Part shown: positions 14,444-22,222 of the stretch, piece after piece
Position numbering within the stretch: position 1 is the stretch's first letter
Layout: every line of letters begins with the position of its first letter
Source of the DNA: a virus
IMG/VR virus record: IMGVR_UViG_3300045973_000537
Location: 1-31,270 of that record
Length of the DNA stretch: 31,270 nucleotides
Strand: one strand, 5' to 3'
Program-made: the position numbers and the translations under genes
The notes under the pieces: model-generated
The model's database searches: none
The model's input: only the letters and a program-made list of their open reading frames with translations
What the model was told of the DNA's origin: nothing

Positions 14444-16069
14444 TTAAGCTAAAGATTTTGCGGGAGCTGGAGGAGGTGGTGAAGGTAAAGGTTCTGATTT
14501 CTCAGGTGGTTTATTACCCAAATCTTCTTCTACTTCTATTTCTGGAGTTTCTTTAACTTGACTTTCTAATTCCTGATCCTCTAGATCTTTTCTCATTTGT
14601 TTCTTGGCTTTATTTTTCTCTTCTTGAGTCTTAAGCGCTTCTTGTGTTTTTGAAATTTCTGGAGACATCATTTTATTTTCTTCATCTTTCATATCAATAT
14701 CTCTAGTTTTCATTGTTCCACGAAGTTTAGAAATAATATCCTCTAAACGAGTAGAAATATAGTTATTAGCTTCTAATGCTTTATTAGTTGCTTCTGATAG
14801 AGAAGGGAAAAACGGAGCTAATCCAAGACTATCTAACATCATATCAGCAAAAGCTAATTGACGTGGCATTTCTCTTGTTTTATAAAACTTTGCAATATCT
14901 TCAAATTTTGCAACTACATCTGCAATCGTTAGATTTGAAAATATAGCTTCCATCATATGATCAAAATCTTTAGTTGGTGCTGGTCCTGGAGTATCATTTT
15001 CTTTAACTTCCAAAGAAGAATCTGGTTTCTTATCTAAAAGTGTTGGAGTTGGATTAATTGATTTAGGATCAGGTAATACTTCTTTTGTAGACTCTGGTAA
15101 AGGTTCTGGTAAAGGTTCCATAGCTTGTGCCTCAACCACTAAATCTTCTTCTTCATCCATAACTTCTAGAATATCTTCATCTACATCATTAGCATCTGTA
15201 GCATCTGTAGTAACATTTCCATTTTCTAATTTATTTAGAAATTGATCAACACCTTTAGATTTAGATTTAGATTTATCAGTATCTTCAATTAAATTAGGTG
15301 GATTATTTCCACTTGGAGCTTCAACTGGTAAACCACCTACTGCGCCACTACCATTCATTGGTGGAGCTGGTGGTAATTCTGCTTTTGGATCAGTTGGTTT
15401 ACTATCAGCTAATGAATATAACATATTTGCTGCTTTAACAAATCCTTTATTAGTTAAACGATTTGCTTCTCTAATAATCATATCAAAATACAATTTATCA
15501 GAAGAGCTTATCTTATTTACCATTTGAATCTTCTTTTTTAATTCATAAATGGTTTCTAATAATGAAGAGAATTCTTTATCAGCAAACATCTGTCCGTCTT
15601 GAGATCTTAATAATTTTTCAGCCGAATCAAGTCTACCAATAATTTTGTTACGTTGTTTTTCAATTATTTTTTTCTTTTCAGACGCAGATAATTCATCATC
15701 TGCAGAATTTCTAGCAGAATCAATGTTATGACCATCAACTTGTGTTGGTTCTTCTTTTTTAGGATCTTGTTTTATTGGAAGTAAATAGCCTGTATCAGCA
15801 TTACCATACCAGAATTGTGCAGTTTTATATTTCAAGTGAGTACCCTCTTCATAAAATCTTAACCAATTAGTAAAATCATTTACCTCTGTAACCATCCAAC
15901 CTTGAGTAACTTTACGTATAGAATCTTTTCTACTTGCATTATTTTTTGATTCATCATAATATAATGCTTTAACAGCTTGAAGCCATTTATCCATATCATG
16001 AGTCCCAGGTATATTTTGAATTTGTTCAAAATTAGGATAAGCTTTTTTATTAGAAGTTTGATTTGACAT
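14444..16069 (-). CDS. Hypothetical acidic virion-block protein (541 aa)
   Basis: The N-terminal 90 residues look globular, with DFTNWLRFYEEGTHLKYKTAQFWYGN (about 65-90). Residues 130-220 are a helical domain ending in LTNKGFVKAANMLYSLADS. Residues 225-350 are Pro/Asp/Glu-rich with short repeats (KSKSKSK, TDATDA, LPEPLPES) and probably disordered. Residues about 355-450 form a second helical domain (FDHMMEAIFSNLTIADVVAKF). The end is a charged coiled coil and a Pro-rich tail. No named family. Weak ribosome signal (GAG) before the ATG, only 5 bases after the previous stop. Its length, multidomain layout and position suggest a structural or assembly protein. Confidence 0.65.
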   Translation of the reverse strand: MSNQTSNKKAYPNFEQIQNIPGTHDMDKWLQAVKALYYDESKNNASRKDSIRKVTQGWMVTEVNDFTNWLRFYEEGTHLKYKTAQFWYGNADTGYLLPIKQDPKKEEPTQVDGHNIDSARNSADDELSASEKKKIIEKQRNKIIGRLDSAEKLLRSQDGQMFADKEFSSLLETIYELKKKIQMVNKISSSDKLYFDMIIREANRLTNKGFVKAANMLYSLADSKPTDPKAELPPAPPMNGSGAVGGLPVEAPSGNNPPNLIEDTDKSKSKSKGVDQFLNKLENGNVTTDATDANDVDEDILEVMDEEEDLVVEAQAMEPLPEPLPESTKEVLPDPKSINPTPTLLDKKPDSSLEVKENDTPGPAPTKDFDHMMEAIFSNLTIADVVAKFEDIAKFYKTREMPRQLAFADMMLDSLGLAPFFPSLSEATNKALEANNYISTRLEDIISKLRGTMKTRDIDMKDEENKMMSPEISKTQEALKTQEEKNKAKKQMRKDLEDQELESQVKETPEIEVEEDLGNKPPEKSEPLPSPPPPAPAKSLA

Positions 16070-16074
16070 GGGTT

Positions 16075-16830
16075 TTACTCATTAATTTTTTTGTTAATAG
16101 TTTCATTTAACAATTTAACTTCAGCTAATCTTATTTCTGTATTTGGAATTTCTTTTTCAGTTGGTGGTTTTAATTTTGCCATCTCTTCTTGAAACACTTC
16201 CAAAAAATACATTGACGCTTCTAAATCCATTTGAGATAATACTTTTTTAATAACATCATGAATTACTGAAACATGTTCCGTTATTTGTACATTTACAGTA
16301 TTATTTTGTATAATTTGAGTTGCAGGAACTTCTGTAAATTTATAGTATTTTTCTAATGAGTTTCCCAAAATTTCCATATAGTCAATTAATAATCTATCCA
16401 CTCTTGTGTTAATATCTCTTGGATTTTCTTGTATTTCATCAAATACTTGAGCCACTCTAGTTTCAATTGCGGCACACATAGTAGTTACTATTGATCTTAT
16501 ATCTAATTCTTTTCCCGCAGTCTCTAACATCTTATTTTTATAAGTTGGATTATTTTGAACAGATAAAAGTAACTGATCTTCTGTACTTGTAGCTAATGCA
16601 GATTTAGATTTTGCTAAATCTTCATAAATCGTATTATAAATATCAAGATAATTATCTTGAAATGATTTTACTGATTTTTCAGCAATAACAAATTTAATTT
16701 CACTAACATTAGTATATTTCGCTGCTAGCCAATCATGAACATCTTTAGGTGATATTCCTATAACTAGTTTAGATATAATCTCATCTTTATCAGGATGATT
16801 AAGTATTTTTTGAAGAGCATTTTTATTCAT
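16075..16830 (-). CDS. Hypothetical protein with possible N-terminal HTH; small-terminase candidate (251 aa)
   Basis: Residues 12-40 (DKDEIISKLVIGISPKDVHDWLAAKY) have the spacing of a helix-turn-helix resembling those at the start of phage small terminase subunits. The remainder is long helices with Leu/Ile heptads and an NNTVNVQI beta segment near residue 177. The small subunit is otherwise not visible in the window, so this is the best candidate, but the genes are not adjacent and the assignment is inference. There is no ribosome site; instead TGATATAGT lies only eight bases before the ATG, which would make the mRNA nearly leaderless. Confidence 0.6.
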   Translation of the reverse strand: MNKNALQKILNHPDKDEIISKLVIGISPKDVHDWLAAKYTNVSEIKFVIAEKSVKSFQDNYLDIYNTIYEDLAKSKSALATSTEDQLLLSVQNNPTYKNKMLETAGKELDIRSIVTTMCAAIETRVAQVFDEIQENPRDINTRVDRLLIDYMEILGNSLEKYYKFTEVPATQIIQNNTVNVQITEHVSVIHDVIKKVLSQMDLEASMYFLEVFQEEMAKLKPPTEKEIPNTEIRLAEVKLLNETINKKINE

Positions 16831-16838
16831 TATTCATT

Positions 16839-16847
16839 ACTATATCA
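16839..16847 (-). promoter_or_regulatory. Candidate extended -10 promoter TGATATAGT
   Basis: The minus strand reads TGATATAGT in the 20-base gap before the gene at 16075-16830. Exact copies lie at 21434-21442 and 28724-28732. The hexamer ends eight bases before the ATG, so the transcript would start one or two bases before or at the start codon. Confidence 0.4.
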
Positions 16848-16850
16848 GTT

Positions 16851-17564
16851 TTAATCAGATTGACCTAATCTACTTTCTCTTGAATCAAAAATAGCATAGT
16901 AAGGAATGTTTGGTCCTTGAGTTTGACTAGCTACATCACCACCAGGTACTTTATTTCCATTATTTAAAGTAAAGCCCGTTTCATAATTATAAGTTTTTTT
17001 ATCTAACTCACATTGCCACATATGTTCACCAATACGAGCAATTTGTGTTCCTGGATGATCTGGACAATATCTAGAGCTAAGAGGAGCTTCTAAAATATTC
17101 ATTTCTTTAATCATATTGCTTTTATCTATAGCTTTAATAGAATCTGCAATTTTATTATTCTCTGCTAAATCCTTACTTGGTTGCTCATATTTTTTTTTAA
17201 GCTCATCCAATCTCTTATCAACTAAATCTTTTCTTTGTAACATAGCATCTGGAGGAGAAGCAATAGTTAATAACAATTCATCAATAACAGATGCTTGTTT
17301 TTGTAATGCTGGATCACCTGATTCATCAAATGCTGTAGCTAGTTGTGCTAGGTCATCTAGTGCCTCTGGAGTAATGTTTGACTCTGCAGGTGGCTCAATA
17401 TCTTCTACAGCTTCTGCTGTAATCTTTAACAATGCTGCAGCCTCAACACAAGCATTTGCAACAATCTGAAGACACTCTTCATCATTTTCGGCTAAAAGAA
17501 GAGCTTCATTATTTGGACTCTCTAACCAAGCGGCTATAGCTGTTAACATTTCTGAAATTCTCAT
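16851..17564 (-). CDS. Hypothetical protein with C-terminal Cys/His motif (237 aa)
   Basis: The start at 17564 (MRISEMLTAI) is used because GAGG lies six bases upstream and it limits conflict with the preceding gene, which ends at 17572; a longer frame would overlap that gene by 100 bases. The N-terminal 100 residues are Ala/Leu/Glu-rich helices (EECLQIVANACVEAAALLKIT). Residues about 110-150 are a charged helix. Residues 165-195 hold YCPDHPG, C185 (MWQCELDKK) and TYNYETG, a partial zinc-ribbon-like arrangement with Cys167, His170 and Cys185. No family recognised. It lies in a run of virion-block genes of unknown function. Confidence 0.65.
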   Translation of the reverse strand: MRISEMLTAIAAWLESPNNEALLLAENDEECLQIVANACVEAAALLKITAEAVEDIEPPAESNITPEALDDLAQLATAFDESGDPALQKQASVIDELLLTIASPPDAMLQRKDLVDKRLDELKKKYEQPSKDLAENNKIADSIKAIDKSNMIKEMNILEAPLSSRYCPDHPGTQIARIGEHMWQCELDKKTYNYETGFTLNNGNKVPGGDVASQTQGPNIPYYAIFDSRESRLGQSD

Positions 17565-17571
17565 AATTGCC

Positions 17572-18513
17572 TCATTCGGATGGATTTGCTGGATTTCCTG
17601 TATGGAAAGTATCAAACATATTAATAGTTTCTGGAGGTACGGATGTTGGTGTAGAAGGTGCTGCAGTCTCACCTTTATTTAAATAGTCTATATTATTTTT
17701 TTGACGAGATCTGTATTCTTGAATAATATTATCTAGCTCTGTAATTAATTCTAAATTAAAAACAGAATTATTTTTTTTCCAGCTATGTACTAGTCTAACT
17801 AATCTTTGTCTTAATGTAGGGTCAGTAAACATAGAATCCCAATTACTTCTATTAAGACCATATCTATCAGCGCCTGGTGACTGCAAGAATCTTATAATTA
17901 ATGGCTCTTCTAATGTACTAGATGGTATATCGACTACACCTACATTTAATTGTTTATTATCTTCTGTTAATAGTGGAGTATTCTCTGGAACAAAACGTTT
18001 TAAAGTCTTAAGCATTTTAGATAAAATACCTGTTACAGTTTTCATTCTATTTTCTAAACCACGTAATAATTGCATTCTATTTCTTATTGATGGTCTATTT
18101 ATTCTGACAGTTTTATCAACTTCACCTGTTTCAGGATTATAACCCATTAAAAAATCACCTACAACATTTTTACCAACAGACTTATTACATTTATCTAATA
18201 TAGTTGCAATATACTTATATAAATCTACAATATCCATTGTTTCTAAATTTGCAACTAATTTATGCATTAAATCAAATATGCCAACAATATTAGGCTCGCC
18301 TAGATCACGTAATTCAAATAAAGATTCGGTTGATGTAGTTCTTACTTTATGAATGCCTTGATCATTAAACATATTATTATAAAGAACTATAATATCACGT
18401 TTTATTCCATCAATAATTTTAGATGGTGCAGGAATAGGTACTTCTGTAGCTGCTATACGCAAATTATATTTATAATCTATTAAATTAGCTAGTCTAAATA
18501 ATCTGTTTGACAT
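17572..18513 (-). CDS. Hypothetical protein (313 aa)
   Basis: A basic N-terminus (MSNRLFRLANLIDYKYNLR) is followed by a mainly helical body. Recognisable blocks are FELRDLGEPNIVGIFDLMHK, YIATILDKCNK, 'RPSIRNRMQLLRGLENRMK' and a conserved-looking RFLQSPGADRYGLNRSNWDSM (about 207-228), then a Thr/Pro-rich tail. The protein has no Cys cluster, signal peptide or membrane helix. No family is recognised. It starts four bases after the stop of the upstream gene and ends eight bases before the start of the next, typical of one translated operon in the virion block. Confidence 0.65.
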   Translation of the reverse strand: MSNRLFRLANLIDYKYNLRIAATEVPIPAPSKIIDGIKRDIIVLYNNMFNDQGIHKVRTTSTESLFELRDLGEPNIVGIFDLMHKLVANLETMDIVDLYKYIATILDKCNKSVGKNVVGDFLMGYNPETGEVDKTVRINRPSIRNRMQLLRGLENRMKTVTGILSKMLKTLKRFVPENTPLLTEDNKQLNVGVVDIPSSTLEEPLIIRFLQSPGADRYGLNRSNWDSMFTDPTLRQRLVRLVHSWKKNNSVFNLELITELDNIIQEYRSRQKNNIDYLNKGETAAPSTPTSVPPETINMFDTFHTGNPANPSE

Positions 18514-18516
18514 GTT

Positions 18517-20127
18517 TTATCCAAAAATTTTAGCATTCATAAAAGAAGCAGCTTCATAAGTTTCATCCATGCCACGTCTATACATTGGTCTACAGTTTCC
18601 ATCTTTATCTTGATAGACTTTATGTAAAGGTAAACCTGTATGTCCACAAACTGGATGTTGACTTGACGCACTCTTAATAATCATATTGCATGTACATTGT
18701 GCAGAAGCTTGAGCAGTTTTCCCACCTAAACTTTGTAAGAATAATTGAAATCCTGTAGCATAAGCTTTTTCATCACCAGTGTTAGCTAATACATTAAGAG
18801 CATCTTCTGCTTTTGCAGAATTACCTTCAGATACTGCTAATCTAATATTATTAATTAAATCACTTGGTTTTAAACCAAATTGTGGAGATGCTGCAGCGGC
18901 TGCTTTATAATCAGATTCATTATTAATATATAGTGAGTCAATATTAGATTTATCAAATACTGATACTGATCCATTACATAAAATAACAGTTGGTTTACTT
19001 ACTTTGCCAGCAGTAATTTTTACAGGAATTGTAAAGGCAACTTTTCCACCATCTAAAGATACACTATAAAATACTGTACTTGCATTATGATCTGAAATTG
19101 CTATTTGAGAATTCTTATATCCAATACTAGATAATTCTCGTACTATATTATCACTAGCAATTTTAATTTTATCTGCACCAAAATTAAATGAAGCTGATCC
19201 AGTAGCTGATGAAAATTGTTCTTCAAATGAAGCAAATTCATTAGACTTTGGTAATTCAACATCTTTTGGCATTTCTTCTGCTAATTTTTGACCAACAATT
19301 TGATTTTGAAAAAATTCTGATTTACCTTGACGAGTAGCATGTAATCTAGTTAAAGCTAATTCTGCATCACTAATCTCACGATTTTCAGATGAAGCCTTAA
19401 TCAAAACATTTAATATACTAGAACCATTTACTTTTAATTTCATACCAGAATTGTTTACTATATATTGTTTAATACTATTATAATTTAATTCTTGTGGTCC
19501 ACCATTACCCATAAATACAGACGCTTCTGATATTTTGTTATTATGAATTTCTATAGGAACATAAAAACTAGTAATGCCTTTAGGTGTTTCATAATCAGCT
19601 TTTAGTACTAAAAACTTATCACTCCCATCACTTACAGCTAATGAAGTTGGTTTTAGTCCCCAAGAATCTAAATCAGTGCTAACTGAAACTAAAGCTTTAT
19701 CGGCTAATGCTTGAGAATATAGTTTTAATGGAATATTCTTATCAAACACACTATTTAATGCATTAGATAAAATAGGATCGGCTATTTCATAAGTATTAAT
19801 GTTGGTAGAGTCGTCTCTTGTTGATTGTTTCTGCTCTTCAACAACTTCTTCCTCACCAAGCTCATTACCAAATAATTGTGCAAATTTAGTATTTCTAGAA
19901 TACAATTTTTGATAAAGACTCTTTAAGTCTGTCCTGCTAATAAAAAGAGTATTGTTAGATGCCATTTTTTCAATGACTCTTGACATTGCTCCCATTGTTT
20001 GATCGTGTGGGTAAGAAGCAAGACATTTTGCTAATTTAGAGGCTAATACTGGAGTAGCGATCTTGTGATTACCCTCTACTGTTTTTGTGATAGAACTAAT
20101 TAATTGCTGTATTTTTTCGAGGCTCAT
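18517..20127 (-). CDS. Large hypothetical protein with duplicated middle domain (536 aa)
   Basis: The body appears to contain two related beta-rich units. The first has ADKALVSVSTDLDSWG, SFYVPIEIHNNKISEASVFMGNG and 'LNYNSIKQYIVNN'; the second has SQIAISDHNASTVFYSVSLDG, VAFTIPVKITAGKVSKPTVILCNG and 'FDKSNIDSLYINN'. The matching order (FYVPIEI/AFTIPVKI, KISEASVFMGNG/KVSKPTVILCNG) suggests an internal duplication. The C-terminus has a Cys/His cluster (CTC, HPVCGH) followed by a charged tail RPMYRRGMDETYEAAS. Function is unknown; size and place suggest a virion protein. AGGTG lies six bases before the ATG. It is the second gene after the inverted-repeat junction. Confidence 0.65.
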   Translation of the reverse strand: MSLEKIQQLISSITKTVEGNHKIATPVLASKLAKCLASYPHDQTMGAMSRVIEKMASNNTLFISRTDLKSLYQKLYSRNTKFAQLFGNELGEEEVVEEQKQSTRDDSTNINTYEIADPILSNALNSVFDKNIPLKLYSQALADKALVSVSTDLDSWGLKPTSLAVSDGSDKFLVLKADYETPKGITSFYVPIEIHNNKISEASVFMGNGGPQELNYNSIKQYIVNNSGMKLKVNGSSILNVLIKASSENREISDAELALTRLHATRQGKSEFFQNQIVGQKLAEEMPKDVELPKSNEFASFEEQFSSATGSASFNFGADKIKIASDNIVRELSSIGYKNSQIAISDHNASTVFYSVSLDGGKVAFTIPVKITAGKVSKPTVILCNGSVSVFDKSNIDSLYINNESDYKAAAAASPQFGLKPSDLINNIRLAVSEGNSAKAEDALNVLANTGDEKAYATGFQLFLQSLGGKTAQASAQCTCNMIIKSASSQHPVCGHTGLPLHKVYQDKDGNCRPMYRRGMDETYEAASFMNAKIFG

Positions 20128-20148
20128 TTAAACACCTATTCCGTAAAT

Positions 20149-20610
20149 TTAAACCAATTCAGGGTATTTACTTAATACCTCTTTTTTAGCTGTTTCGTTT
20201 AGCTCATTTAACAAAGCACTAACTAATTTTTTATTATTAGCTAATTTCTCTGGTAAATATTGTTCTGTTTTATTTAATTCAGTTCTAGGAATCCCTAATT
20301 TACTATAAGCTAATCTAACTAAAGGATCACCTTTATAAGAAACTTGTAAATCACCACTGATTTTATTAAAAACAACAGACCAATCATTAGTTGCTATTTT
20401 TTCTACACTTTCAGGATCATAAATAGCCACAATATAATCGCCATCATCTGCACTTTGAATCTGCCATAAATTGGCACTATTATCATCATCTTTAAATCGA
20501 ACAACATCAAAAGCAACTCTTTCAATGCTGTCTTTTACGTCTTCAAGACGATATGCCTTCTTATAAATAGTATTTTCTAAACCTGAGTAATTTATCGGAA
20601 ATCTTGACAT
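20149..20610 (-). CDS. Hypothetical protein, first gene of the virion block (153 aa)
   Basis: The start at 20610 (MSRFPINYSG) is chosen because GGGAGA sits five bases before it. An in-frame ATG four codons upstream has no ribosome site and itself overlaps the GGGAGA. The protein is mixed alpha/beta (WQIQSADDGDYIVAIYDP, WSVVFNKISGDLQVSYKGDP) with a helical C-terminus (LVSALLNELNETAKKEVLSKY). No family is recognised. The gene follows the 16-bp inverted repeat and a TTATGTATAGT element, so it likely heads a transcription unit running into the 536-residue protein gene. Confidence 0.65.
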   Translation of the reverse strand: MSRFPINYSGLENTIYKKAYRLEDVKDSIERVAFDVVRFKDDDNSANLWQIQSADDGDYIVAIYDPESVEKIATNDWSVVFNKISGDLQVSYKGDPLVRLAYSKLGIPRTELNKTEQYLPEKLANNKKLVSALLNELNETAKKEVLSKYPELV

Positions 20611-20639
20611 TACGTCTCCCATTATACAGAATATGCCAC

Positions 20640-20650
20640 ACTATACATAA
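20640..20650 (-). promoter_or_regulatory. Candidate late-type promoter element TTATGTATAGT
   Basis: Third copy of the TTATGTATA(A/G)T element on the minus strand. The hexamer TATAGT ends 29 bases before the ATG at 20610, which allows a leader of about 23 bases holding GGGAGA. It lies five bases beyond the inverted repeat. Confidence 0.4.
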
Positions 20651-20654
20651 AGAA

Positions 20655-20716
20655 ATATTGATAATATTCTAATTTATTGTTAACAGCTTAACTACACATC
20701 AGAATATTATCAATAT
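20655..20716. repeat. Perfect 16-bp inverted repeat with nested hairpin at the module junction
   Basis: The arms ATATTGATAATATTCT (20655-20670) and AGAATATTATCAATAT (20701-20716) are perfect reverse complements separated by 30 bases. The spacer contains a second, smaller hairpin, GTTAA-CAGC-TTAAC (20679-20692). The structure begins 4 bases beyond the stop of the 79-residue gene and is adjacent to a promoter-like element. It lacks a GC-rich stem and a long T-run, so it is not a standard terminator; operator, cruciform or origin-like roles are possible. Confidence 0.7.
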
Positions 20717-20719
20717 AAT

Positions 20720-20959
20720 TTATTTAAGTTTTAGTATTAAAGCTTCCAAATTTTCTTTATCATTCAATATATCATATAAATCAAACATAGATATACTTCC
20801 ATCTATAGGCGATTGATAACTAGTACCTTTTTTATAACCACATAAATAATATTCGATTACTTCAAATGGTATTCCTAATTTAACCATAAATGCGAAGACT
20901 TCATCAAATTGATTTAGTCTGTCTTCATGAGATCTATGTTTAATAGACTTACCAATCAT
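20720..20959 (-). CDS. Small hypothetical protein (79 aa)
   Basis: The ATG at 20959 shares its A with the stop of the sigma-like gene (TAATG), with GAGG seven bases upstream. An upstream TTG extension is not needed. The sequence has a basic start (MIGKSIKHRSHEDRL), an amphipathic helix (FDEVFAFMVKLGIPFEVIEYYL), a Gly/Ser turn and an acidic-basic helix at the end. No domain is recognised. Coupling to the sigma-like gene suggests a functional partner such as a cofactor or antagonist, but nothing in the sequence establishes that. Confidence 0.6.
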   Translation of the reverse strand: MIGKSIKHRSHEDRLNQFDEVFAFMVKLGIPFEVIEYYLCGYKKGTSYQSPIDGSISMFDLYDILNDKENLEALILKLK

Positions 20960-21399
20960 TACCAAGCCTCATCACGAATATCGCGCATCTGACCTAATAT
21001 CTCTTTAATACGATTATCGTTTTCAATTATTTTTCTTATCTTTTTTCGAGCCCCACCATATATTTTTTTACCATTTTTATAATCAACATTGCCATTTAAA
21101 GACTTTGTGATTGAACTTTGATTAACATTTAGCATTTTAGCTATCTCCATTTGAGTATAGCCATCAGCATATAATCTAATTACTTCCTTTTGTCTTGGTG
21201 TTAATAATGTATCAACTACTCTCCAAAACTCTACTTTTAATTGGTCTTCTAATTCCATGAGATCCTCATTATAACCAAATGGATTTAATCTATTATAAAT
21301 TCCATCTTCATTACAAAATGCTTCCATCATGTCATTACTGCAAACCGTTTCCAAAAGTACCCATTGATAACGATCACTCCTGTTTTGCCTTTTAATCAT
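20959..21399 (-). CDS. Sigma-70 region-4-like HTH protein (146 aa)
   Basis: Residues 66-100 (LTPRQKEVIRLYADGYTQMEIAKMLNVNQSSITKS) match the region-4 helix-turn-helix of sigma factors and related regulators, with the conserved LTxRQ-xVhxL start, GYTQxEIA turn and recognition-helix positions QSSITK. It is followed by a basic stretch (KNGKKIYGGARKKIRKI). Residues 1-60 are acidic and do not look like a full region 2. The protein is therefore either a phage sigma-like factor with a divergent core-binding part or a DNA-binding regulator. It could recognise one of the two recurring promoter-like motifs. AGGA lies six bases before the ATG, and a TGATATAGT element is 35 bases upstream. Confidence 0.8.
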   Translation of the reverse strand: MIKRQNRSDRYQWVLLETVCSNDMMEAFCNEDGIYNRLNPFGYNEDLMELEDQLKVEFWRVVDTLLTPRQKEVIRLYADGYTQMEIAKMLNVNQSSITKSLNGNVDYKNGKKIYGGARKKIRKIIENDNRIKEILGQMRDIRDEAW

Positions 21400-21433
21400 G
21401 TGCGTCCTTTGTATGCAAATTGATGTAACTTAA

Positions 21434-21442
21434 ACTATATCA
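21434..21442 (-). promoter_or_regulatory. Candidate extended -10 promoter TGATATAGT
   Basis: Exact copy of the element at 16839 and 28724, in the 58-base gap before the sigma-like gene. The hexamer is 34 bases before the ATG, leaving space for a leader with AAGGA. The upstream AATAGTTT is also seen before the copy at 28724. Confidence 0.45.
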
Positions 21443-21457
21443 TTAAAACTATTTAGT

Positions 21458-22213
21458 TTAATCCTTAACAATAAAAGACAATGAATCAAAAGTATTATTT
21501 GATAAATACTCATCTATGTCTTTATATTCTTCTGGCAAATACATATTTCTTATGTTGGCATACTGACCAAAAACTTCAACTATACGCTTCCTTCCAGTTA
21601 TGCCCGCCTCATCATTATCTAATAATAAAAATATATTATTAGTGTATCTGCTAATGAGAGAAAATTGATAGTAAGTTAAATGAGAACCACCTAAAGCTAC
21701 TACATTTTTAAATCCAGCTTCAACAGATTTGATAACATCAAATTGTCCTTCTACAATATAAACACAATCTTGATCTAAAATTGCGGCTTTATTTTCATAT
21801 AAACCAAATAAATGATTCTTTTTTGAAAATATTGTATTCTTATATTTTGGTAATCCGATTTTCTTTCGCTCTTCATCAGATAATAAACTTCTTCCAACTA
21901 ATGATACGAATCTTCCATATACATCTCTAAATGGAACGACAAGTGGATAATTTTCAAAAAATGAAATATTAACTTTTCTTGGAGAAAAACTATCTTCAAT
22001 ATCTTTAGAGAAAAATATCTTAGCATCTTTTAATGTATCTTCACCAATTAAAGATACTAATGCTGCTATATTTTTAATTCCTGGAAAATATCCAAATTGA
22101 AATAGCTCTTGGCTATCAGTATTAAGTCTAGAATTAAGATATTCTTTACAATCTTCAGCTTCTGGGAAATTATTTAATAGAAATCTACAAGATTCAACTA
22201 TTTTATTTAGCAT
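21458..22213 (-). CDS. DnaG-type primase core without its zinc domain (251 aa)
   Basis: Synthesises RNA primers for replication. The protein starts where the DnaG catalytic core starts, with CKEYLNSRLNTDSQELFQFGYFPG (about 22-45) matching the YLxxRgl...FxlGY pattern. The basic nucleic-acid binding part is LVVPFRDVYGRFVSLVGRSL and KYKNT (91-127). The Toprim active site is complete: VEGQFD with Glu155, ALGG (173-176), and LLLDNDEAG with Asp199 and Asp201. The zinc-binding domain of DnaG and the C-terminal helicase-binding domain are absent, making it about 40% of normal length. The gene immediately upstream encodes a stand-alone double zinc ribbon that might supply the missing part. Confidence 0.9.
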   Translation of the reverse strand: MLNKIVESCRFLLNNFPEAEDCKEYLNSRLNTDSQELFQFGYFPGIKNIAALVSLIGEDTLKDAKIFFSKDIEDSFSPRKVNISFFENYPLVVPFRDVYGRFVSLVGRSLLSDEERKKIGLPKYKNTIFSKKNHLFGLYENKAAILDQDCVYIVEGQFDVIKSVEAGFKNVVALGGSHLTYYQFSLISRYTNNIFLLLDNDEAGITGRKRIVEVFGQYANIRNMYLPEEYKDIDEYLSNNTFDSLSFIVKD

Positions 22214-22222
22214 ATAAATTCC

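Noticed and set aside
15250-15285. Short tandem repeats in the 541-residue gene (KSKSKSK, LPEPLPES, TDATDA)
   Set aside because: They are low-complexity coding repeats in a disordered region with no sign of a mobile or CRISPR-like repeat.
17116-17469. A 117-codon plus-strand frame antisense to the Cys/His protein gene
   Set aside because: No ribosome site, Ser/Ala-rich composition caused by the opposite frame, and no domain.
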